37,467 bases of DNA from Rikenellaceae bacterium (GCA_020859685.1 JAJBVT010000078.1:1-37467), one strand, 5' to 3'; shown: positions 6,446 through 15,180, numbered from the stretch's first letter. The notes: generated by a model not told the origin, from the sequence alone. Numbers and translations are program-made.

Positions 6446-7528
6446 TTATCCTGCCCCGTCGAGCAGTCGGCTTAACATCGCGATATATATTTCTATACCC
6501 TGCCGTATTTCGTCGAGCAGGATATACTCGTCCGCGCTGTGGGACCGGGCGCTGTTGCCGGGGCCGATTTTCAGCGAGGGTATATCCAGCAGGGCCTGGT
6601 CCGATGTAGTGGGCGAGCCGAACGTCCCGAGGCCCAATGCCGCACCTGCCCGGACGAGAGGGTGGGCCGGGTCGATATACGAGGGCCTGAGCCTTACCGA
6701 CCGCGGCGAGACTTCGCACTCCACATGCCGCCTTATAGTCTCGACGACTTCTTCATTAGTGTAACGGTCCGTCACCCGGATGTCCACCGTAAAGCGGCAT
6801 TCGGCCGGGACCACATTGTGCTGGCTACCGGCATTTATAACCGTTACCGACATCTTCACCCCGCCGAAAAGCTCGCTTTCATGCGGGAACCGGTATGTGC
6901 GGAACCACTCGATATCCCGCATAGCCTTGTATATCGCGTTGTCGCCCTCTTCCCGGGCGGCATGGCCCGCTGTGCCCCGGGCGGTGCAGTCGAGCACTAC
7001 GAGACCCCGCTCGGCTATGGCCATCCGCATGCCGGTGGGTTCGCCCACCACGGCGAAATCGAGCGGCCCGAGCTGCGGGAGGATACTTTCGATACCGCCC
7101 CGGCCCGAAATCTCCTCTTCGGCCGTCAACGCAAGGCACAGGTTGTAGGGCATATCCTCACGGTCGTAGAACCATAAGAACGCGGCGGTGAGGGCCACCA
7201 CGCTCGCCCCTGCGTCGTTACTACCCAGCCCGTAGAGTTTACCCTCCTCGGTCTGCGGGGTGAACGGATCTCGCGTATAGGCCGGGTTGGGCCGTACCGT
7301 GTCGTGGTGCGAATTGAGCAGGATTGTGGGTTTGGCCGGGTCGTGACGCCGGTTGAAAGCCCAGACGTTGTTGCCGCTGCGGCAAATGCCGTCCACTCCC
7401 CGTTTAGTCAGGAACGATGCCAGTATATCGGCCGTCCCGTCCTCCGAACCGCTCGGCGAGGGGGTGGCGACGAGTTCCTGCAACAGGACCACCGCGTTAC
7501 GGTACAGTATATTTACCAGTTCTGACAT
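6446..7528 (-). CDS. M20-family deacylase, ArgE type
   Basis: A 360-residue zinc-dependent amidohydrolase of the M20/ArgE/DapE family. It has LLNSHHDTVRP (metal-binding HxD near residues 74-76), YGLGSNDAGASVVAL (bridging Asp), ALTAEEEISG (catalytic Glu and metal Glu), VVGEPTGMRMAIAERG, the dimerisation-domain GTAGHAA and SQHNVVPAECRFTVDIR, and the C-terminal PGNSARSHSADEY with the last metal-binding His. Its position just upstream of argH points to removal of the acyl group from an arginine precursor. Bacteroides-type pathways are known to use N-succinyl rather than N-acetyl intermediates, so N-succinylcitrulline or N-succinylornithine are candidate substrates as well as N-acetylornithine. 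The sequence does not separate them. It begins 50 bp after rlmB. Confidence 0.85.
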   Translation of the reverse strand: MSELVNILYRNAVVLLQELVATPSPSGSEDGTADILASFLTKRGVDGICRSGNNVWAFNRRHDPAKPTILLNSHHDTVRPNPAYTRDPFTPQTEEGKLYGLGSNDAGASVVALTAAFLWFYDREDMPYNLCLALTAEEEISGRGGIESILPQLGPLDFAVVGEPTGMRMAIAERGLVVLDCTARGTAGHAAREEGDNAIYKAMRDIEWFRTYRFPHESELFGGVKMSVTVINAGSQHNVVPAECRFTVDIRVTDRYTNEEVVETIRRHVECEVSPRSVRLRPSYIDPAHPLVRAGAALGLGTFGSPTTSDQALLDIPSLKIGPGNSARSHSADEYILLDEIRQGIEIYIAMLSRLLDGAG

Positions 7529-7578
7529 CTCTTACCTTTTAAACGGTTCGGTAATTATTTACTCTCAATACGGGCCGG

Positions 7579-8340
7579 TTACTGTTCGCCCGAAACTGTG
7601 GGGTTCGTTTTTCCCGCGCCCCGTTGACGGACGGCTTCGAACAGCACCACCGCGGCGGCGGCCGATACGTTCAGCGAACCGATATCGCCGTGCATGGGGA
7701 TGGAGAGCTGCGTACCGCAAAGTTTCAGCAACTCTCTGGAGATGCCCGTGTCTTCGCTGCCCATCACGATACAGAGGGGACCCGTAAGGTCGGCGTCGTA
7801 GAGAAGTGTCTCGCCCTTCTCCGTTGCGGCGGCGACGGTGAACCCGGCCGAGAGAAGGGTTTTGACCGTATTGCGTAGGCTTCCAACCCGGCATACGGGG
7901 ATATGCGTCAGAGCCCCGGCGGACGACCTCACCGCGTCGGCCGTAACAGGCGCCGAGTTTTTTACCGGTACCACCAGCCCGTGTACCCCCGCGCATAGAG
8001 CGCTGCGGGCTATTCCGCCGAAATTCCGGACGTCCGTAACCCCGTCGAACAGCAGCAGCAGCGGGGTCTCCTCCTGGGGTATGCCATCCAGTATATCGGT
8101 TAGTTCGGCATAGCCGATGGCAGCCATCCGGGCCACCACGCCCTGATGGTTGCCTTTGGTCAGCCGGTTTAGCTTCTCGACCGGGACCTCCTGCGTATTT
8201 ATCCTGTACCGGCGGCACATATCGCGCAAATCGTTCAGCAGCAGGCCGTCGCCGCCTTTGCGGAACCAGACGCGCTCCAACTCCTTACCGGCGTTAATCG
8301 CCTCTATGACCGGCCTTATGCCGAAAATTATATTATCCAT
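7579..8340 (-). CDS. rlmB: RlmB-type 23S rRNA 2'-O-methyltransferase (SpoU family)
   Basis: A SAM-dependent SPOUT-class RNA methyltransferase of 253 aa, the usual RlmB size. The N-terminal substrate-binding domain (1-75) starts IIFGIRPVIEAINAG. The catalytic knot domain follows with the three SpoU motifs: DGVTDVRNFGGIARSA (about 95-110), VMGSEDTGISRELLKLC and IPMHGDIGSLNVSAAAA. RlmB of E. coli methylates G2251 of 23S rRNA in the peptidyl-transferase P loop. Assignment to that exact site, rather than to a paralogue such as TrmH, is by overall architecture and is likely but not certain. It lies 157 bp after the ABC-F gene on the same strand. Confidence 0.88.
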   Translation of the reverse strand: MDNIIFGIRPVIEAINAGKELERVWFRKGGDGLLLNDLRDMCRRYRINTQEVPVEKLNRLTKGNHQGVVARMAAIGYAELTDILDGIPQEETPLLLLFDGVTDVRNFGGIARSALCAGVHGLVVPVKNSAPVTADAVRSSAGALTHIPVCRVGSLRNTVKTLLSAGFTVAAATEKGETLLYDADLTGPLCIVMGSEDTGISRELLKLCGTQLSIPMHGDIGSLNVSAAAAVVLFEAVRQRGAGKTNPTVSGEQ

Positions 8341-8497
8341 CGTCGCGTTTTTCGAGGTATCTCTATTTTGTTTTGTACGGGTCCGGCTCTAAACTACCGG
8401 TAATTTTTTTGGCCGCTCTCCTCACGGGCCGTCAATCAATAGCACCCTGCGGATGACAGGCGACCGGATAGGTGTTCCCGACCACCTCCTCCTTCTG

Positions 8498-10690
8498 TCA
8501 CTCCCCGGTGAGGATGTCCAGTTCGTAGTTCAGTTTCTCCCACTCGTGCATCCTGAGTTCCAGCTTGCGTTTGAGAGCGTTGTAATTCTCGAATACCGAG
8601 GGGTCGGCAAGGTCGATGCCGTACTCCTCCGGTGTGGCAAGACGGGCATCCCATTCCGAAACCGAAGTTTCGAGCGCGGATATCTCCGTCTCGCACTTTT
8701 CGATGGCGGTGCGCACCCGCCGAACCTGTTTCTCGGCCTCCTTGCGCTGTTCGTATTCGGCTTTGCCGCCTGCGGATTTATCGGCTGGGACGGCATCGGG
8801 GCCGGACGTTTGGGCGGCCGTGGCGGCCGGATTACCGGTGGCCGGACGGTTTGCGGCAGCGGCCGGTTTCCCGGTGGCCGAACTTTTTCCGAACCCCCCT
8901 TGTCCACCAGCCGCAGCCTTCCCGGAACCTCTTTTACCCCCCGCCGCGTCCTTTTCGCCGGTGGCTTTCCCGTCGATGGGCTTCCCGCCGGTTAGTTTCC
9001 CGCTGTCGGCAGGTGCCGGAACGGCCTTCCCGGAGGCCGTCTCCTTTCGCTCCACCTCCTTCAGGGACTCCAGCTTGCGTTTTTCGAGGAAGTACCAGAT
9101 ACCGCCGAGATACTCCTTCACCGCCCCGTCACGGAACTCGTAAACCTTGTCCACCAGCCCGTCGAGGAACTCTCGGTCGTGCGAGACCAGCACCAGAGTG
9201 CCGTCGTACTTCATCAGAGCGTTCTTCAGTATATCCTTCGACCGCATGTCCATGTGGTTGGTGGGTTCGTCCATCACCAGCAGGTTGTGCGGCTCGAGCA
9301 TCATCCGGGCCATCGCGAGCCGCGCCTTTTCGCCGCCGGAGAGCACCTTTACCTTCTTGTCTATCTCGTCCCCGCGGAAGAGGAACGCACCCAGAATATC
9401 CCGCAGCCGGGTACGGATGTCGCCCACTGCGACCCGGTCCAGCGTGTCGAACACAGTGGCGTCGCCGTCCATCAAATCGTCCTGGTTCTGGGCGTAGTAG
9501 CCGGTGTTGATATTGTGGCCGATGCGCACACTGCCCTCCGTGGGTTGGAGTTCCCCGATAAGCATACGGGCGAAGGTGGTCTTGCCTTCGCCGTTACGGC
9601 CCACAAGCGCTATCTTCTCGCCCCGTTCGATAACGAACTCCGCCCCGCTGAAAACATGCTTGGGGCCGAAACTCTTTCCGGCCTCCTTCACCTCGGCCAC
9701 TATCTGTCCGGAGCGCGGAGCGGGCGGGAATTTGATGTTCATACGGCTCACGTCCTCCTCGTCCACCTCGAGCCGTTCGAGCTTCTCCAACTGCTTCACG
9801 CGCGACTGGACCTGATTGGACTTGGTGGGCTTGTAGCGGAACTTCTCGATAAACTCCTCGGTCTTCTCTATCATCCGCTGCTGGTTCTGGTAGGCGGCCA
9901 TCTGCTGCTCGCGCCGCTCCCGGCGAAGCTCCACATAGTCGCTGTACGAAGCCTTGTAGTCGTAGACCTTTCCCAGGGATATTTCGATGGTGCGGTTGGT
10001 CACGTTGTCCAGGAATGCACGGTCGTGCGATATCAGCACCACGGCGCCCGGGTACTCCCTGAGGTATCCTTCCAGCCACTGGATACTCTCGATGTCGAGG
10101 TGGTTGGTCGGCTCGTCGAGCAGGAATACGTCCGGGCGGCGGAGCAGGAGCTTGGCCAGCTCGATACGCATTCTCCATCCGCCGCTGAACTCTCGGGTGG
10201 GCCTGCCGAAGTCCTCACGGCGGAAGCCGAGGCCGAGCAGGGTCTTTTCGATGTCGGCCTCGCGCTGGTCCCCGCCCAGAATGTGGTATCGGTCGGTTAC
10301 ATCGTTGAGGCGGTCCAGCAGGGCGGCGTAGCTTTCGGTCTGGTAGTCCGTGCGGCGGGATATCTCGTCGGTCAGCGCGGTCATCTCAGCTTCGAGAGCC
10401 AGTACCTCGTCGAACGCCTTGGCGGTCTCCTCGGCGAGCGACGTGGTATCGGCCACCTTCATCTGCTGGGGCAGGTAGCCGAGGGTGACTCCCGGGTTCT
10501 TCGAGACCCCGCCCGAGGTGGCGGGCTGTTCGCCCGTGAGAACCTTCAGAAGGGTGGTCTTGCCCGCGCCGTTCTTCCCCACCAGACCTATCCGGTCGCG
10601 CGGGTTGACTATAAAAGATATCTCTTTAAAAAGGTCCCAGCCGCCGAAACGGACGGTCAGGTTATCTACGGAAATCATCGGTTTTGACAA
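8498..10690 (-). CDS. ABC-F family ATPase with low-complexity linker
   Basis: A 730-residue soluble protein with two ABC ATPase domains and no membrane segments, typical of ABC-F translation factors that bind the ribosomal E site. Domain 1 has the Walker A GKNGAGKTT (38-46), the signature EFSGGWRMRIELAKL and Walker B VFLLDEPTNHLD. The P-site-tip interdomain linker follows (EFIEKFRYKPTKSNQVQSR). Domain 2 has GRNGEGKTT, LSGGEKARLAMARM and DEPTNHMD. Between about 545 and 643 is a Gly/Lys/Ala-rich stretch with repeated TGK/GGK/SGK motifs, encoded by 8764-9058. A coiled-coil C-terminus ends the protein, as in Uup/YdiF-type members. It is not evidently a resistance ABC-F. The longest N-terminus (MSKPMISVDNL) is used; the second ATG four codons on is an alternative. 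Confidence 0.92.
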   Translation of the reverse strand: MSKPMISVDNLTVRFGGWDLFKEISFIVNPRDRIGLVGKNGAGKTTLLKVLTGEQPATSGGVSKNPGVTLGYLPQQMKVADTTSLAEETAKAFDEVLALEAEMTALTDEISRRTDYQTESYAALLDRLNDVTDRYHILGGDQREADIEKTLLGLGFRREDFGRPTREFSGGWRMRIELAKLLLRRPDVFLLDEPTNHLDIESIQWLEGYLREYPGAVVLISHDRAFLDNVTNRTIEISLGKVYDYKASYSDYVELRRERREQQMAAYQNQQRMIEKTEEFIEKFRYKPTKSNQVQSRVKQLEKLERLEVDEEDVSRMNIKFPPAPRSGQIVAEVKEAGKSFGPKHVFSGAEFVIERGEKIALVGRNGEGKTTFARMLIGELQPTEGSVRIGHNINTGYYAQNQDDLMDGDATVFDTLDRVAVGDIRTRLRDILGAFLFRGDEIDKKVKVLSGGEKARLAMARMMLEPHNLLVMDEPTNHMDMRSKDILKNALMKYDGTLVLVSHDREFLDGLVDKVYEFRDGAVKEYLGGIWYFLEKRKLESLKEVERKETASGKAVPAPADSGKLTGGKPIDGKATGEKDAAGGKRGSGKAAAGGQGGFGKSSATGKPAAAANRPATGNPAATAAQTSGPDAVPADKSAGGKAEYEQRKEAEKQVRRVRTAIEKCETEISALETSVSEWDARLATPEEYGIDLADPSVFENYNALKRKLELRMHEWEKLNYELDILTGE

Positions 10691-10750
10691 TTAAAGCCCA
10701 CTTTTCCGGGCCTACGGGATGGATATTTAAACTTAGAGCCTGCGAAGGTT

Positions 10751-10810
10751 CGTACCTGTTCCTATCTGTTCCTACCTGTTCGTGCATTTTAGTGCCTGTT
10801 CGTGCCTGTT
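10751..10810. repeat. 10-bp tandem repeat between rpe and the ABC-F gene
   Basis: Six consecutive decamers, CGTACCTGTT, CCTATCTGTT, CCTACCTGTT, CGTGCATTTT, AGTGCCTGTT and CGTGCCTGTT, with a degenerate seventh. The period is close to one helical turn. The array fills much of the 153-bp gap between two same-strand genes. Confidence 0.75.
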
Positions 10811-10843
10811 CCTGCCGGAATTTCCCGGCCCCCTCCACGGAGC

Positions 10844-11500
10844 CTACCGGGCGGAGCGGAGCATCCTCCGGATTTCGGCCTCCGGGTCCGGCGCACCGAA
10901 TATCGCGCTTCCGGCCACAAGCACGTTGCACCCGGCCGCGAACACCTCCCCGGCGTTCTCCGAACTGATTCCCCCGTCTATTTCGATAAGCGTGCCGGTG
11001 CCTGCCGCGTCTATCATCCGGCGCAGTTCGGCTACTTTTTCGAGGCTGCCCTCTATAAAGCTCTGGCCCCCGAAACCCGGCTCCACACTCATTATCAGCA
11101 CGAGGTCGGCATATTCCAGAAGACCGTCCAGAACCGATACCGGAGTGGCCGGTTTTACCGATATACCCGACTTTATTCCGTAGGACCTTATCTGTCGTAA
11201 CGCGGCGGCCGCATCGTCCACAGCTTCGTAGTGAATCGTAACCAGGTCGGCACCGGCACCGGCGAATCTCTCGGCATACTTCATCGGCTCCACTATCATC
11301 AGGTGTACGTCGAGAAACTTCTCCGTGGCCTGCCGTATGGGCTTCATCACCGGGAAACCGAACGAAATGTTTGGCACGAACACCCCGTCCATCACATCTA
11401 TATGAACCCAGCCGGCACTGCTGCGGTCAATCATCCGGGTGTCCCGTTCGAGGTTTCCGAAATCGGCCGACAGCATCGAGGGTGAGATTATCCTTTCCAT
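10844..11500 (-). CDS. rpe: Rpe, ribulose-phosphate 3-epimerase
   Basis: A 218-residue TIM-barrel enzyme that interconverts ribulose-5-phosphate and xylulose-5-phosphate in the pentose phosphate pathway. Conserved pieces are ISPSMLSADFGNL at the N-terminus, HIDVMDGVFVPNISFG (metal-binding His/Asp), VHLMIVEP, the MSVEPGFGGQSFI phosphate-binding turn and EIDGGIS with the second catalytic Asp. The length is normal. A -7 box lies 23 bp upstream, so rpe probably has its own promoter even though a permease gene ends 86 bp upstream on the same strand. Downstream are a 10-bp repeat array and the ABC-F gene. Confidence 0.96.
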   Translation of the reverse strand: MERIISPSMLSADFGNLERDTRMIDRSSAGWVHIDVMDGVFVPNISFGFPVMKPIRQATEKFLDVHLMIVEPMKYAERFAGAGADLVTIHYEAVDDAAAALRQIRSYGIKSGISVKPATPVSVLDGLLEYADLVLIMSVEPGFGGQSFIEGSLEKVAELRRMIDAAGTGTLIEIDGGISSENAGEVFAAGCNVLVAGSAIFGAPDPEAEIRRMLRSAR

Positions 11501-11522
11501 AACTTTACTGTTTCAATCCCCG

Positions 11523-11530
11523 CAAAGATA
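11523..11530 (-). promoter_or_regulatory. rpe promoter -7 element
   Basis: The minus strand reads TATCTTTG at 11530-11523, an exact TAnnTTTG match 23 bp before the rpe ATG. No good -33 TTTG is seen at the expected distance. The leader would be under 20 nt. Confidence 0.5.
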
Positions 11531-11586
11531 ACCAATTTGTCCGGAACGTTTTTCTACAAGTTCCGACATCGGCCACCAACCGGCCC

Positions 11587-12771
11587 CTACCAAAGGCGGA
11601 TAACCTTCCGGCGGATAAGCAGGGCGGTGGTAGCGGCCGAGAGAGCGGCAAGGACGATGCCCACGAGGACGGTCGGAAGGAACCCCACGGTATCGTATCC
11701 CGGCGTCATCCGGGCGAATACCGGCAGGTACGTACCGCGGAGCAGGCCAACCGCCGCGAGCGCCACCACTAATCCCGATGCATTTAGGACAAGAGCCAAC
11801 CTTATGTAGGGCATAGACACCTGTCCGGGCGAAAAGCCCAGCAGCATCAGGTCGCGCAGTTTGCCCGAATTTTTTTGTAGGAGCAGGAATATACTCAGTA
11901 TCAGCAGAGAAAAAGCGAGCACGGTAATTATGAGCCCCACGGTCAGTACTATCCCCGTAATCAGGCGGAGGAACCATGCCCCGGTGCCGCGGCCCGCGTT
12001 CTCGCCCTCGGTCTCGTAACCGCGGTCGGAGAGGTAGAGGGCCAGCTCGTCGGACGAGGCGTCGGTAACCTCGGCTATTACCCGCGAAACGGCGGGCTTC
12101 TCCCCGCCGCCGAACCGGGCGTTGGACCACTCCATAAATTCCTGCGGGACGAGAATCGTGTTCAGGCGGTCGGAGAATCCGGCTATACGGCCCTCGAACC
12201 GGTCCGTGTGGCCGTTGCCCGCGAGCCGCAGGTCCACGGTCAGCGCGCCGAACAGGTCCTCCGACACCTGCGGAAGTCCCTGCGACCGGGAAAACCCGTA
12301 GTTATAGAGATTCAGGTAGTTGCGCGGAATTATTATCGGTATGACCTTCGATGCTGTGTCGAGCCGCCATATATCGCTCTTCACGTCGATAAACGCATCC
12401 GGCACCGCCTCGAAAAAGAGGAAGCTCGACATGCCCATTCCCCCGGCCGACACCGACGCGTCGATATGGTAGGTGGCCGGGGTGAAGACCCCGGTGCGGA
12501 CCACGAAGGGTTGAGAAGCTATATCCCCGATTTCCGAATCGCGGAAATCGCTGCTCCCCACGCCCACCGCCTGGAGGGAGGTGACCTTTTTCGACAGAAT
12601 CACATAGTCGTTACGCATAAACGAATCGGGGCCGGTGAGCAGCGGCGCCGCATCCCGGTACAACTGGAACGCGCCCAGTATCACCGCCAGCCCAGCGATG
12701 TTGGCCGCCGTAAATCCGGCGAACCGCCACAGTCCCTTGTTGCTGTTGAGTACCTTTCCGACCGGGTTCAT
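11587..12771 (-). CDS. FtsX-like ABC transporter permease
   Basis: A 394-residue inner-membrane protein with one N-terminal membrane helix (about 17-35), a large extracytoplasmic domain (about 40-265) and three C-terminal helices. The first of these runs LRLITGIVLTVGLIITVLAF. This is the MacB/LolC/FtsX (type VII) plan. Such permeases couple ATP hydrolysis to movements of periplasmic domains rather than to classical import. The open frame extends 58 codons further upstream, but those lie inside the ATPase gene. The ATG at 12771 (MNPVGKVLNS) overlaps the ATPase stop in an ATGA, so translation is coupled. With the ATPase and the DUF4836 lipoprotein it forms a three-gene unit. The substrate or partner cannot be read from the sequence. 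Confidence 0.8.
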   Translation of the reverse strand: MNPVGKVLNSNKGLWRFAGFTAANIAGLAVILGAFQLYRDAAPLLTGPDSFMRNDYVILSKKVTSLQAVGVGSSDFRDSEIGDIASQPFVVRTGVFTPATYHIDASVSAGGMGMSSFLFFEAVPDAFIDVKSDIWRLDTASKVIPIIIPRNYLNLYNYGFSRSQGLPQVSEDLFGALTVDLRLAGNGHTDRFEGRIAGFSDRLNTILVPQEFMEWSNARFGGGEKPAVSRVIAEVTDASSDELALYLSDRGYETEGENAGRGTGAWFLRLITGIVLTVGLIITVLAFSLLILSIFLLLQKNSGKLRDLMLLGFSPGQVSMPYIRLALVLNASGLVVALAAVGLLRGTYLPVFARMTPGYDTVGFLPTVLVGIVLAALSAATTALLIRRKVIRLW

Positions 12772-13412
12772 AGCTTTATAATATTGTCGTACGGCATATC
12801 GAAATGTTTGCCGATGGAGGTTACGATTATACCGGCTCCCTGCGCCCGGGCCTCTTCTGTCAGCAGGTCGCGCATCAGGGCGGAGTTGGCCTCGTCGAGG
12901 TGGCTCACCGGCTCGTCGAGGACGATAAAGTCGAACGGCTGGCAAAGCGCCCGCACGAAGGCGACCCTCTGCTGCTGGCCCGCCGAGAGCAGGGCCGCGG
13001 GGCTGTCCGCCTTGTCGCCGAGGCCCAGCCGCCCGAGCATAGAGACGATTTCGCCCTCCGTCTTACGGCCCGTCAGGTCGTTTTTCAGCCGGAGGTTCTC
13101 GAGGGCTGTCAGCTCCCCGAACAGTTTCATGTCCTGAAACAGTATGGCCATATCCCTCCGGCGCAGCTCCGTCCAGCGGGCCACACCGAAGCCGCGGATA
13201 TCCTCGCCGTCGTAGAGGACGGTGCCCGAGTAGTCGCTCCGCCAGCCGTAGAGGTAACTGCATAGGGTCGTCTTGCCGAGTCCCGAAGAGGCCTCGATAA
13301 GGTAAGACCGCCCCTTGTCGAGGGTGGCCCCGCAGAGCCACACGCCCGAGCCGACCGGCGGGGTATCTGCAAAAACAGCAGGTATAACCTGCTGTAATTC
13401 GATTCTCTCCAT
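12768..13412 (-). CDS. ABC transporter ATP-binding protein
   Basis: A 214-residue ATPase that pairs with the overlapping FtsX-like permease. The Walker A is ASSGLGKTT (about 41-49), with Ala for the usual first Gly. The Q-loop region is ILFQDMK, the signature LLSAGQQQRVAFVRAL has Ala where LSGGQ is usual, and Walker B is FIVLDEPVSHLDE. The H-loop near the C-terminus is less clear. Length and the LDEP-xSHLD form resemble LolD/MacB-type ATPases. It starts 11 bp after the DUF4836 gene and its stop overlaps the permease start by 4 bp, so the three genes are very probably one operon. Confidence 0.87.
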   Translation of the reverse strand: MERIELQQVIPAVFADTPPVGSGVWLCGATLDKGRSYLIEASSGLGKTTLCSYLYGWRSDYSGTVLYDGEDIRGFGVARWTELRRRDMAILFQDMKLFGELTALENLRLKNDLTGRKTEGEIVSMLGRLGLGDKADSPAALLSAGQQQRVAFVRALCQPFDFIVLDEPVSHLDEANSALMRDLLTEEARAQGAGIIVTSIGKHFDMPYDNIIKL

Positions 13413-13423
13413 TATAAGCTAAG

Positions 13424-15004
13424 TTAGAACGGCAGGACCGCACCCATAGAACCCATCGCGATATCCCGGATGAAGTTGGCCATAGATTCTATCGCGTTGC
13501 TATCTTTATCGACCATATTTACCACCATCTTACCCTCGTAAGGCGAGCTGGAGTAAATCACCACGTCCTCGAACGAGTTCAGAAAGTGGAGAATCCCGGC
13601 CGCGTCGCTATCTATAATGCCGTAAGAGGCCAGTTCCAGAACGTCGCCCAGTAAACGGTTCATATTCACGTATACCGCGCCGTAGCCCGATTGGAAATGT
13701 TTGCGGATGTCGTTGTCCAGAGCGTCGATGCTCTTGCCCTTAATGGCCTCGACCATAACCGGGTCGTTGGCGATATAGAGCACGTCGTCATGCACCCCGA
13801 ACATTACCGGGAAGTTGCCGATAACCGTGGAGTAGCTGTTATCCCCTTCGGTGCGGATATCCACCAGTGCACCGATCTGCTCCACAAGGTTGCCAAGGAC
13901 TGCGGGGTCGCTAACCGTGGCGGCGAGCAGCCCGAGGTACTCCCCGCGCAGGATATCCATTCCGGTGAAGGCGAACATCATATCGCCTTTGAACGAGCCG
14001 AGGATCTCCTTAACTTCGGGCGCGAGGGTCAGGAACGCGTACTGAGGAACCTGCGAGAGGCCCATATATACCTTCTCCCCGTCTAAGTAACCCGAGAAGG
14101 CGGCCAGAACGTCGTCCGGAATAAGGTTTGCGAATTTGCCGGTTACCTTGCCGGAAGCGTAGAACTCCTCGAACCGTTTTTTCGCCTCCCCGTTGCTGAA
14201 AAGTATGCCGTAGTCGGTGTCTATTACGCCCTTTTTGAAATCAGTGTTGAGGTAGATACTTGCGGACGACATGATATCCGCCATCGGCATCGCGTCTCCA
14301 GCCATCTCCACTATCGATTTATACGACATTAGCATGCCTATATCCGACTTGCCGTTGAAAAATACCGAGTTGTCCCTGTTGCCGTACAGCGAAGCGCCCG
14401 AGCCGCCGAACAGCCGGACCGCGTCGCTCACCGTCGCCGAATAGTCTTTCGGGGAGCGGTATATCAGGCAGGCGTTGTTGTCATAAGCCATCACGATACT
14501 GTTGCCGTACTCCTGCGCCACGGGAATGATATTTATACCCTTTTCCGAGCCGACTTTAAGCTCGGGGCTGAAACGGGTTATAAGGTCGATTAGCTGGCCC
14601 AGCTTTTTGCTGTTGCCCACCTTGGCGAGCACTCCTACCGTAGGGTCGGGGTCGTTGAGGTTTCTGTTCTCGAAATCCATGAACATATAGACGTCGTGGC
14701 TGAAACTGAGGCCCGAGTTATCGAAGTCGTCTATCAGCGAGAGGATAAATTCCTTGTCGTCAGCGGTGAGCATGGCGCCCATAAAGCCGAGCAAGGTACC
14801 GGCCTGGTCCCTGTACGCGGCCCTTTCGGCCGGTGAGAACCCCGCCTTCTCCATCAGTGAGTTGCCGTTGACGGATATGGTGAGGAACGATGTTTCGGGA
14901 ATGATGTTTCGGTAGTCGCCCGAGGACTTCTTGCCGCAGTTTACCAGCAGTACGGCCAGCATAACGAGCAGCGCCGGTTTGAGGAAGGTAGAGATTTTTT
15001 TCAT
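13424..15004 (-). CDS. DUF4836-family lipoprotein
   Basis: A 526-residue exported lipoprotein. The N-terminus MKKISTFLKPALLVMLAVLL with VNC places the lipobox cysteine at residue 23, followed by GKKSSGD. The body matches the Bacteroidota-restricted DUF4836 layout: an early IIPETSFLTISVNGNSLMEKAGF, internal FMDFENRN, VGVLAKVGNSKKL, SVFFNGKSDIGMLMSY and DDVLAAFSGYLDG, and a C-terminus with VVIYSSSPYEGKMVVNMVDKD. No enzyme motif is visible and the family's role is unknown. The frame is open 18 codons upstream to 15058, but the ATG at 15004 sits directly before the signal peptide. It leads the ABC ATPase and permease genes, which suggests that it is the surface or periplasmic partner of that transporter (inference). 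Confidence 0.82.
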   Translation of the reverse strand: MKKISTFLKPALLVMLAVLLVNCGKKSSGDYRNIIPETSFLTISVNGNSLMEKAGFSPAERAAYRDQAGTLLGFMGAMLTADDKEFILSLIDDFDNSGLSFSHDVYMFMDFENRNLNDPDPTVGVLAKVGNSKKLGQLIDLITRFSPELKVGSEKGINIIPVAQEYGNSIVMAYDNNACLIYRSPKDYSATVSDAVRLFGGSGASLYGNRDNSVFFNGKSDIGMLMSYKSIVEMAGDAMPMADIMSSASIYLNTDFKKGVIDTDYGILFSNGEAKKRFEEFYASGKVTGKFANLIPDDVLAAFSGYLDGEKVYMGLSQVPQYAFLTLAPEVKEILGSFKGDMMFAFTGMDILRGEYLGLLAATVSDPAVLGNLVEQIGALVDIRTEGDNSYSTVIGNFPVMFGVHDDVLYIANDPVMVEAIKGKSIDALDNDIRKHFQSGYGAVYVNMNRLLGDVLELASYGIIDSDAAGILHFLNSFEDVVIYSSSPYEGKMVVNMVDKDSNAIESMANFIRDIAMGSMGAVLPF

Positions 15005-15073
15005 AATGCTTATAGGTGGGATTAATTTGTATTGGTCTCTGTCCGAGAATGAAAACATATCGTGTCGATTCGA

Positions 15074-15081
15074 TAAAGGTA
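15074..15081 (-). promoter_or_regulatory. Candidate -7 element of the DUF4836-ABC operon
   Basis: The minus strand reads TACCTTTA at 15081-15074, one base from TAnnTTTG, 70 bp before the chosen ATG. No convincing -33 box is visible. Confidence 0.35.
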
Positions 15082-15158
15082 ATAAAAAACTGCCTTGTAT
15101 TAACTTCCTAACCTGAAATAATGCGTGGGGAGGCCTGTCCGGTCCGGGTATTTATTGT

Positions 15159-15166
15159 TACTTTTG
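15159..15166 (+). promoter_or_regulatory. rmuC promoter -7 element
   Basis: TACTTTTG at 15159-15166 matches TAnnTTTG and ends 14 bp before the rmuC ATG, so the leader would be about 10 nt or less. No good -33 TTTG is present. Confidence 0.45.
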
Positions 15167-15180
15167 TATAAAAGACAGAG

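Noticed and set aside
9179..10687. 502-codon plus-strand frame opposite the ABC-F gene
   Set aside because: It is the antisense shadow of a long GC-rich gene, with no family motif. The minus strand carries both ATPase domains.
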